A stretch of 9,255 bases of DNA from the NCBI GenBank assembly GCA_938003725.1, contig CALKXX010000131.1, positions 1 through 9,255 on the forward strand, in the 5' to 3' direction. Both the position numbers and the translations under genes were made by a program. Of the stretch, positions 1-5,426 are shown piece by piece. Source of the DNA: an uncultured Sphingomonadaceae bacterium. GTDB lineage: Bacteria > Pseudomonadota > Alphaproteobacteria > Sphingomonadales > Sphingomonadaceae. The stretch's first letter is position 1; each line of letters begins with the position of its first letter. The notes beneath the pieces were generated by a model, which had not been told where the DNA came from, did not search any database, and worked only from the letters and a program-made list of their open reading frames with translations.

Positions 1-249
1 ACCGCGATATGCGTTGATTGAGCGATCAAAAGGAAGATCGGGAGATGCATTGAAATTGATGATGGACTTTGGGTATTCCGTTGCAACATCCGTTCGAATT
101 TTATTGGTGCTACCGTCCAAAAACTCTTTCTGGTCGAGCCATTCCCCGTCTGCGATTCGGTCGTTTAAGTTGAAACGAACTGACTGATCGTTGGACGGAG
201 CACCTCGCCCCTTTTGCGCGAGTGGAAGGGCTGGTGAATGACTAGTCAT
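1..249 (-). CDS. PA0069/Rv2578c-type radical SAM protein, N-terminal 83 residues (3' part beyond window)
   Basis: This is the first 83 codons of a minus-strand gene that runs off the left edge. The start is the ATG whose A is at 249. The translation contains RGAPSN near residue 15 and then SPDLPFDRSINAYRG at the cut end. In the PA0069/Rv2578c family of radical SAM proteins, related to spore photoproduct lyase, the equivalent stretch (SPDIPFDRSINPYRG) is followed directly by the CxxxCxxC-type cluster motif. That motif must lie just outside the window, so the catalytic centre is not seen. Members are predicted [4Fe-4S]/S-adenosylmethionine radical enzymes, often suspected of nucleic-acid repair, but I know of no firm substrate. 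Only a weak GGAA-like ribosome site precedes the ATG. A LexA operator 18 bases upstream suggests SOS induction. moaB lies upstream on the same strand, 48 bases away. Family assignment is fairly sure; function is not. Confidence 0.85.
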   Translation of the reverse strand, partial: MTSHSPALPLAQKGRGAPSNDQSVRFNLNDRIADGEWLDQKEFLDGSTNKIRTDVATEYPKSIINFNASPDLPFDRSINAYRG

Positions 250-267
250 ATGTTCCGCATAGCATGA

Positions 268-282
268 GAACAAATATAGAAC
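268..282 (-). promoter_or_regulatory. LexA (SOS) operator, GTTC-N7-GTTC
   Basis: Read on the minus strand the sequence is GTTCTATATTTGTTC, a perfect match to the GTTC-N7-GTTC operator known for LexA in alphaproteobacteria such as Caulobacter and Rhodobacter. Its downstream edge is 18 bases from the ATG of the radical SAM gene. The spacer contains TATATT, a plausible -10 element, so LexA bound here would cover the promoter. A third GTTC half-site lies farther upstream on the same strand (295-298), at different spacing. The match and position are seen directly; SOS regulation is inferred. Confidence 0.75.
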
Positions 283-297
283 AAACTTAGTTTTGAA

Positions 298-825
298 CTA
301 TTTTTCCATCAGCCTCGGGATTAGCTCTACGAAATTGCAAGGCCGGTGACGGCTATCCAATTGTGTGTCCAAAATTCCATCCCAACCGTCTTTGACGGCG
401 CCGTTGGAGCCGGGTAGCGCAAATATATAGGTGCCCCTGGCGACAACAGCACAAGCACGGGATTGGACTGTGGACGTACCAATTTTTTCAAAACTCAACC
501 ATCTGAAAAGTTCCCCAAATCCGTCTATGTCTTTGTCTTTTACGGCATTCAGGGCTTCAGGCGTTATGTCGCGACCGGTCAATCCGGTACCGCCGGTGGT
601 TATGATGACATCGACTTCACCATCATCAATCCAGCTGTGCAATTGCGCCACGATCTTAGATTTCTCGTCTCTTATGAGAGAGCGGTAGATAAGTTGGTGG
701 CCTTTTTGCATAATCCGGTCCGCCAATATGTCACCCGATGTATCTTCCTTTGCAGTTCGGGTGTCGGATACCGTTAGCAAAGCGATATTGATGGGTTTGA
801 AGGTACGGGTTGCATCGATCGGCAT
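298..825 (-). CDS. moaB: Molybdenum cofactor biosynthesis protein B (MoaB)
   Basis: A 175-residue MoaB/MogA-fold protein, acting in the cytoplasm in molybdopterin cofactor synthesis. The family binds molybdopterin, and many members carry out or resemble the MogA adenylylation step that precedes metal insertion. The signature TTGGTGLTGRD is at residues 76-86, with the conserved Asp86. LTVSDTR is at 17-23, and the substrate-loop motif ALPGSNGAV follows at 136-144. Length is normal for the family. The frame stays open 38 codons upstream to 939. I chose the ATG at 825 because AGGAG sits 6 bases before it, the protein then begins like known MoaB proteins, and the extension has no family resemblance. 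A TATAAT box at 853-858 supports the same start. No other molybdenum cofactor gene is in the window. The downstream radical SAM gene appears to have its own promoter. Confidence 0.93.
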   Translation of the reverse strand: MPIDATRTFKPINIALLTVSDTRTAKEDTSGDILADRIMQKGHQLIYRSLIRDEKSKIVAQLHSWIDDGEVDVIITTGGTGLTGRDITPEALNAVKDKDIDGFGELFRWLSFEKIGTSTVQSRACAVVARGTYIFALPGSNGAVKDGWDGILDTQLDSRHRPCNFVELIPRLMEK

Positions 826-831
826 GTTTTG

Positions 832-836
832 CTCCT
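832..836 (-). promoter_or_regulatory. Ribosome binding site of moaB (decides the start)
   Basis: AGGAG on the minus strand lies 6 bases before the ATG at 825. It is the best Shine-Dalgarno sequence in this part of the window. It decides in favour of the 175-residue MoaB over a 213-residue version starting at 939. Confidence 0.8.
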
Positions 837-852
837 GCTTTGGGGGTGGCTC

Positions 853-858
853 ATTATA
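853..858 (-). promoter_or_regulatory. Probable -10 box of the moaB promoter
   Basis: A perfect TATAAT on the minus strand, about 28 bases before the moaB ATG, would give a leader of about 20 bases that includes the AGGAG site. The -35 side is weak: TTCGAA at 877-882 with an 18-base spacer is the best I see. Assignment rests on the -10 match and its position. Confidence 0.5.
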
Positions 859-938
859 GCTGATATTTGAAAACTTTTCGAAGCGATAAAGAATAGGGGC
901 TTTTCGCCAGTCTATTAACCGTCTAATCGCTTCATTCA

Positions 939-3290
939 ATGTCGAATGTTCCCGACCTCACCGCTATCATTTTGGGCCTGATTCTAGCGAGCTGGCTAGC
1001 CGTAGGTGCTTGGGCTGTGTGGAGCGGTCTGGCGATGAAAAATAAGGCCGAAACGACTTTGCGCCAATCCGGCCGGCTCGGGCGTTTGCTGGAAACATCG
1101 CCGGCACTCCCACTGTTGGTCCGTTCAGATGGAAAGCTCGAAGCATCTCAACGTTTGATGCATTGGCTTGGGTTTGACCATTTACCGGCACATATCTCCG
1201 AATTGCACCAAAGTGACAGCGGTATGAGCCGAGAGGATCTTGAAGGACTGACACAAGATGTAAATCTCGCCCAGAAAACGGGTAGTGATTTTACCCGGGC
1301 GATTGAAGTCCAGGGTTCGGATAAAGCGTTGCTGATCCGTGGCGGTCTGGCTGATCAGAAGATCGCGCCAAATGGAAGCGCTCTTCTTTGGGTATTCGAT
1401 GCCACCGATAGTGAAGGTCAAATCGGAAAGCTGCGGGAAGAGAATGAACGTACCAGAGCAGCCTTTGATTCTCTTTCGGCCTTGATTGAGGCTGCCCCTG
1501 TACCGATGTGGCACCGCGCCTCGGACCTACGTCTCACGCTGGTAAACAGCGCATATGTGAAGGCCGTTGACGCAACGGATGGGGGAGAGGTCATCGCCGG
1601 CGGCTTGGAATTGATTGAAACCATTGACGGGATCAGTCCAATGAATGCTGCGGCACAGGCCAAAGAAAACGGAAAACCGATCGAACGCGTAGTCGCAACG
1701 ACAATTGGCGGCGAACGCCGCACGACACACGTCGTTGACGTTCCGTTGGGAAAATCCGGCATAGCTGGATATGCGATCGATGTTCAGGACCTGGAAGACG
1801 CCCGGAAAGATCAACAGCGATTTAGAGAATCTCAACGTGAGATGCTGGACAAAATATCGGCGGCCGTGGTTCAATTTGATGCGGATAAATCATTGAAATT
1901 CTGTAACCTGCCGTTTCAGCGTATCTTTTCTATGCGGCAGCAATGGATTGCTGAGCGTCCTGAATTTCCGCGTGTATTGGACCGAATGCGTGAAATGAAC
2001 CGTATCCCGGAAGTCCGCGATTTTCCCCAGTGGCGAGAAGAACGCACAGGGTGGTTTCTATCCAGTGAAACGATCGAGGAAAACTGGCTGCTTGCAGACG
2101 GTACGCATTTGCGTGTGATCGCTAACCCAACTCCCGACGGTGGCCTATTGGTCATATTCGAAGACCGCACCGAGCAAGTTCAACTCGCCAGTGCGCGAGA
2201 TACATTGCTGCGGGTACGTACGGCTACTTTTGATAACTTGTTTGAATCGCTTGCGGTATTTGCAGCAGATGGAAAGTTAAACATCTGGAATCATCAATTC
2301 GCAAATAACTGGGGATTGGATGAGGACGATCTGGGTAAACATCCCCGGGTTGACGCCTTACTGCAAAAAATGGCGGGAAGGCTTCAACAACCTGCGCGTA
2401 TTTCAGAGGTGCGGGAGACTGTGCGCAAGGCGACGGTGGACCGGCTGCAGCAAAGCGGACGGCTGAATTTCTCCGACGGACGACGATTTGAATTTGCCGC
2501 AATTCCGTTACCCGACGGCAATGCGTTGTTCACCATGTTAGATATATCGGATAGCCACCGAATTGAACAAGCGCTGCGGGAGCGGAACGAGGCTTTGGTT
2601 GAGGCAGATTCTATTAAGGCAAGCTTCCTATCCAACATGAGCTATGAGTTCAGAACGCCTTTAACATCAATTGGCGGTTTTGCTGAGTTACTCGATCAGG
2701 AGATCGCAGGCCCATTGACCGAACAAGGTCATGAATATACCCGCGCTATTCTGCAGTCAGTGAAACGTCTCGGCAATCAGATTGATAACGTACTTGATCT
2801 TAGTCAGAGCGAGGCTGGCGCGCTTCCGATTGCAAAAGACAAGGTCAATCTCAACAGTTTGGTAGAAGAAATTTCCGGCCAGTTTTTAAATGAGGCTGAG
2901 GAAAAGAACATGACTGTCGAATTGCAGCTGGACGAAAAACTCGGGTCCGCTCTCGCTGACAAAAAACGTTTGGGGCAAGCTTTGGCTCAAATCATGGACA
3001 ATGCTATCAAATATACCGGAGAGAATGGCCGGGTCCTTGTTCACGGGTCAGGCAACACCAAGAAGGCTACCATCCACATCTCTGACAATGGTCCCGGAAT
3101 GACGGCCGGTCAGCAATCCATGGCGTTTGATGGGTTCGCACGCTCTCAAAACCGGAAATCCAAAGACGATGGTGGAGGTCTTGGGTTGCCGCTTGCGCGT
3201 CAATTGATATTGGCACATGGCGGAGACCTGACGTTAACCTCAGAACCAGGGCAGGGCACATTGGTATCCATTCATTTGCCGCGACAATGA
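939..3290 (+). CDS. divL: DivL-like cell-cycle PAS pseudo-histidine kinase (Tyr in place of phosphoacceptor His)
   Basis: A 783-residue membrane-anchored sensor-kinase-like protein. One transmembrane segment lies at residues 7-30. About four PAS-like modules follow, roughly at 50-150, 175-285, 295-415 and 428-540, then a HisKA dimerisation helix (about 555-625) and a HATPase_c domain (about 670-782). ATP-binding motifs are intact: N box MDNAIKYT (686-693), G1 box DNGPG (716-720), and G2 GGGLGL (745-750). The H-box reads SYEFRTPL: Tyr569 (TAT, 2643-2645) replaces the phosphorylated His. That is the hallmark of Caulobacter DivL (769 residues, Tyr550), which reads DivK phosphorylation and controls the CckA kinase and hence CtrA. 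The size, single membrane anchor, PAS array and following tsaE all fit DivL. The ATG at 939 is the first in-frame start after a TAA at 924-926, and the next Met lies beyond the membrane segment; no Shine-Dalgarno sequence precedes it. It is the first gene of the operon. Orthology is inferred, with good confidence. Confidence 0.85.
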   Translation: MSNVPDLTAIILGLILASWLAVGAWAVWSGLAMKNKAETTLRQSGRLGRLLETSPALPLLVRSDGKLEASQRLMHWLGFDHLPAHISELHQSDSGMSREDLEGLTQDVNLAQKTGSDFTRAIEVQGSDKALLIRGGLADQKIAPNGSALLWVFDATDSEGQIGKLREENERTRAAFDSLSALIEAAPVPMWHRASDLRLTLVNSAYVKAVDATDGGEVIAGGLELIETIDGISPMNAAAQAKENGKPIERVVATTIGGERRTTHVVDVPLGKSGIAGYAIDVQDLEDARKDQQRFRESQREMLDKISAAVVQFDADKSLKFCNLPFQRIFSMRQQWIAERPEFPRVLDRMREMNRIPEVRDFPQWREERTGWFLSSETIEENWLLADGTHLRVIANPTPDGGLLVIFEDRTEQVQLASARDTLLRVRTATFDNLFESLAVFAADGKLNIWNHQFANNWGLDEDDLGKHPRVDALLQKMAGRLQQPARISEVRETVRKATVDRLQQSGRLNFSDGRRFEFAAIPLPDGNALFTMLDISDSHRIEQALRERNEALVEADSIKASFLSNMSYEFRTPLTSIGGFAELLDQEIAGPLTEQGHEYTRAILQSVKRLGNQIDNVLDLSQSEAGALPIAKDKVNLNSLVEEISGQFLNEAEEKNMTVELQLDEKLGSALADKKRLGQALAQIMDNAIKYTGENGRVLVHGSGNTKKATIHISDNGPGMTAGQQSMAFDGFARSQNRKSKDDGGGLGLPLARQLILAHGGDLTLTSEPGQGTLVSIHLPRQ

Positions 3291-3730
3291 TCATCTCATC
3301 AGAAATTGAGACGCTGCAACTCGGTCAGAAAATAGCCAGCGTCCTGTCGGTCGGTGACAAAATCTCACTTACTGGATCATTGGGAGCGGGCAAGACAACG
3401 CTTGCCCGCGGGATTTTGCAAGGTCTTGGATTTACGGAAGAAGTCCCGAGTCCGAGTTTTTCTATTGTGCAGCAATATGAGCCGCCAGAAGTTCGTCTGC
3501 CGGTCGCACATGTTGATTTTTATCGAATTGAAGAACCCAACGAGGCACGGGAACTTGGTTTGGATGATATATTGCTGGATGGAGCAATCATTGCCGAATG
3601 GCCAGACAGGATGCCTGACGTTTATTGGGATGACGCCCTGCAAATAACAATAAAAGTTGAAGAGGAAGGCACACGGAAGTTGACTTGGAAACGTGGTCAG
3701 GCTTGGAGAGAGCGATGGCCATTGATATGA
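3287..3730 (+). CDS. tsaE: tRNA t6A37 threonylcarbamoyltransferase complex ATPase TsaE
   Basis: A 147-residue P-loop ATPase of the TsaE (YjeE) family. With TsaD and TsaB it makes N6-threonylcarbamoyladenosine at position 37 of ANN-decoding tRNAs, in the cytoplasm; TsaE hydrolyses ATP to drive turnover of the complex. The Walker A motif GSLGAGKT is at residues 30-37. The family motifs PSPSFSI (54-60, usually SPTF), HVDFYR (75-80) and EWPDR (104-108) are all present. Length is typical. The start codon overlaps the divL stop as ATGA, with no clear ribosome site of its own, which indicates translational coupling. The other t6A genes are not in the window. Confidence 0.95.
   Translation: MIISSEIETLQLGQKIASVLSVGDKISLTGSLGAGKTTLARGILQGLGFTEEVPSPSFSIVQQYEPPEVRLPVAHVDFYRIEEPNEARELGLDDILLDGAIIAEWPDRMPDVYWDDALQITIKVEEEGTRKLTWKRGQAWRERWPLI
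3705..3708 (+). promoter_or_regulatory. Ribosome binding site deciding the amgK start
   Basis: GGAG inside the 3' end of tsaE is 6 bases before the ATG at 3715. It favours that start over an in-frame TTG at 3685, which lies upstream of this site, and over an ATG at 3727, which is about 18 bases too far from it although it forms an ATGA overlap with the tsaE stop. Confidence 0.65.
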
Positions 3731-4713
3731 AACCACCCGAAGCAGCTTCCGCATTTCTGAAAGATGCGGGCTGGGGCAACGCACGTATTGAACCGGTGGC
3801 AGGTGATGCTTCTTTTCGCCGGTATTTTCGCGTTTTTCACGACAGCCGTCAGGCAATTTTGATGGACGCGCCTCCTCCATATGAGGACCCAAAACCGTTC
3901 ATCACAATAGCGAAGCATCTAAAAGCACAGAAATTCGCAGCCCCAGAAATTTTTGCAGAAGACTTGGTGCAAGGTTTAGTGCTTCTTGAGGATTTTGGCG
4001 ATCATCGGATGCGAGAGCATTTGGATGCATGTCCAAATGATGAAGATAGAATCTACCGGCAAACAATTGATCTCATTCGCGATCTGCATCAGCAACCTGC
4101 GGCTCCGGTCGCAAAATATGATCAAGACGCATATCTTCGAGAAGTGAACCTTTTGACGGAATGGTACTGTCCTGCGCAATCCATTCCAATCGACGCGAAC
4201 GCGTTTGAGCAAGCTTGGACAGAGGTACTTGATCCTATCCTGGTATCCCAACAACCGGAAGTAACGGTTTTGAGAGACTATCACGCAGAGAATATTATGC
4301 TGTTACCAGACGGCACCCTTGGCTTGCTCGACTTCCAAGACGCTTTGACTGGTCACAAAGCTTATGATGTGGTCTCCATGCTGCAAGATGCACGGCGCGA
4401 TGTTTCCGATCAACTGGAAGAGGCGATGCTGACATATTATCTCGCAGACCAATCGAGTGAAGCTGCATCTGAATTTCGCAGTCATTATGCTATTCTAGGC
4501 GCACAGCGGAACACCAAGATTATTGGTATATTCACGCGGCTATTTGTCCGCGACGGTAAAGAGCGATATCTGGATTTCCTACCGCGGATGTGGAGACTTT
4601 TGGAGAAGGACCTGCGCCACCCCGATCTCAAACCGGTTGCCGATTGGTTTGACCGCAACATTTCTCCTGAAATCCGCAGCCGTCCAATTCCGACCGAAGA
4701 ACGTTCGGCGTGA
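3715..4713 (+). CDS. amgK: N-acetylmuramate/N-acetylglucosamine anomeric kinase AmgK
   Basis: A 332-residue protein of the aminoglycoside-phosphotransferase/choline-kinase fold. AmgK phosphorylates MurNAc (and GlcNAc) at the anomeric carbon with ATP, the first step of the MurU peptidoglycan-recycling route that bypasses de novo UDP-MurNAc synthesis. The nucleotide-loop-like GDASFRRYFRV is at residues 30-40. The catalytic segment LRDYHAENIM is at 186-195, with Asp188 as likely base and Asn193 as metal ligand. The metal-binding DFQDA (206-210) stands where kinases have DFG. Length matches the family. The start chosen is ATG 3715 because GGAG lies 6 bases before it; the gene then overlaps tsaE by 16 bases. 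Its immediate neighbour murU encodes the next enzyme of the route, which strengthens the call over a true antibiotic phosphotransferase. Substrate specificity is inferred from family and context. Confidence 0.9.
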   Translation: MAIDMKPPEAASAFLKDAGWGNARIEPVAGDASFRRYFRVFHDSRQAILMDAPPPYEDPKPFITIAKHLKAQKFAAPEIFAEDLVQGLVLLEDFGDHRMREHLDACPNDEDRIYRQTIDLIRDLHQQPAAPVAKYDQDAYLREVNLLTEWYCPAQSIPIDANAFEQAWTEVLDPILVSQQPEVTVLRDYHAENIMLLPDGTLGLLDFQDALTGHKAYDVVSMLQDARRDVSDQLEEAMLTYYLADQSSEAASEFRSHYAILGAQRNTKIIGIFTRLFVRDGKERYLDFLPRMWRLLEKDLRHPDLKPVADWFDRNISPEIRSRPIPTEERSA

Positions 4714-5426
4714 ACAAGGTCAAAACAGCGATGGTAATGGCGGCGGGGTTAGGCACGCGTATGCGGCCTTTGACAGACTGCCGACCAAAGCCTTTGATAA
4801 ACGTCGCAGGCAAAGCGATGATCGACCATTGTCTTGAAAAGCTGGTTGAAGCGGATGTCGAGAATGTAATCGTAAACGTTCACTATCTTCCAGATTTGTT
4901 GGAAGAGCATCTTGGAAATTCGGCATATCCGGTACGCATCCAAATTTCGGATGAACGGGAACAGTTGATGGAAACCGGTGGCGGCCTAGTCAAGGCACAG
5001 CCCATGATCAAAGAAGATCCGTTTTTCTGTCTTAACAGCGATAATCTTTGGAAAGACAATGCGTCCAACGCATTTGAAGGGCTTTCCGGTCGTTGGGATA
5101 GCGATAACATGGACGCATTGCTGTTGCTGATACCCATCTCATCTGCGCATAATTATAGTGGTTCAGGTGATTTTTCATTGGATGAGAATGGCCGGATATC
5201 AAAAAAAGAACCTGGCGGTATAGCTCCTTATATTTATTCCGGCATTCAACTTTTGTCTAAACGACTGCTGCGTGACCCGCCGGCGGGGCCATTTTCCACA
5301 ATGGCGTTATGGACACGTGCGATTGAAGAAGGTCGCCTGTTTGGTCTTGTACACGATTGTCAGTGGTTCGAAGTGGGTTCGCCAGGTGCCATAACGCCAA
5401 CTGAAACAGCGTTGGCTGGTGGTTAG
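4710..5426 (+). CDS. murU: N-acetylmuramate alpha-1-phosphate uridylyltransferase MurU
   Basis: A 238-residue sugar-1-phosphate nucleotidyltransferase. MurU joins UTP and MurNAc alpha-1-phosphate to give UDP-MurNAc, returning recycled cell-wall sugar to peptidoglycan synthesis in the cytoplasm. The nucleotide-binding signature AAGLGTRMRPLT is at residues 11-22, with the PKP lysine (Lys27) and VAGK (32-35) following. ETGGGLVKA is at 88-96, and LNSDN (108-112) carries the metal-binding Asp111. WFEVGSPGA lies near the C-terminus (219-227). The protein lacks the extra C-terminal domain of long GlmU-type enzymes, as MurU does. The start is GTG, overlapping the amgK stop as GTGA; the first internal ATG at 4731 would cut into the beta strand before the signature. 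The adjacent amgK supports MurU over a mannose- or glucose-1-phosphate transferase. Confidence 0.9.
   Translation: MNKVKTAMVMAAGLGTRMRPLTDCRPKPLINVAGKAMIDHCLEKLVEADVENVIVNVHYLPDLLEEHLGNSAYPVRIQISDEREQLMETGGGLVKAQPMIKEDPFFCLNSDNLWKDNASNAFEGLSGRWDSDNMDALLLLIPISSAHNYSGSGDFSLDENGRISKKEPGGIAPYIYSGIQLLSKRLLRDPPAGPFSTMALWTRAIEEGRLFGLVHDCQWFEVGSPGAITPTETALAGG

Larger units (their letters stand above)
826..938. other. Divergent intergenic region between moaB and divL
   Basis: This 113-base region must carry the promoters for moaB (minus) and for the divL-addA operon (plus). Besides the moaB -10 box and ribosome site it contains the short symmetric element GAAAACTTTTC (869-879). It also has a weak plus-strand promoter candidate, TTGAAA at 867-872 with AAGAAT at 889-894 and a 16-base spacer. 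TTAACC at 915-920 resembles half of a CtrA site, but no second TTAA follows at the proper distance. No Shine-Dalgarno sequence precedes the divL start. None of the plus-strand signals is strong. Confidence 0.4.

Noticed and set aside
431..777. Plus-strand open frames opposite moaB (85 and 104 codons)
   Set aside because: They lie antisense to a well-conserved gene, have no recognisable motifs and no ribosome site, and are frame shadows.
826..939. An extra 38-residue N-terminus on MoaB from an upstream in-frame ATG at 939
   Set aside because: The ATG at 825 has AGGAG at 6 bases and matches the usual MoaB N-terminus, and the extension contains the TATAAT box.
3685..3714. A longer AmgK starting at TTG 3685
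   Set aside because: The TTG lies upstream of the GGAG site that fits the ATG at 3715, and the added residues are only the tsaE region read in another frame.
3377..3892. Minus-strand 171-codon frame across the tsaE-amgK junction
   Set aside because: It is antisense to two genes with clear catalytic motifs, and its translation has no recognisable motif.
3715..4713. Aminoglycoside resistance gene
   Set aside because: The fold is shared with aminoglycoside phosphotransferases, but the adjacent murU and family-like length point to the cell-wall sugar kinase AmgK.
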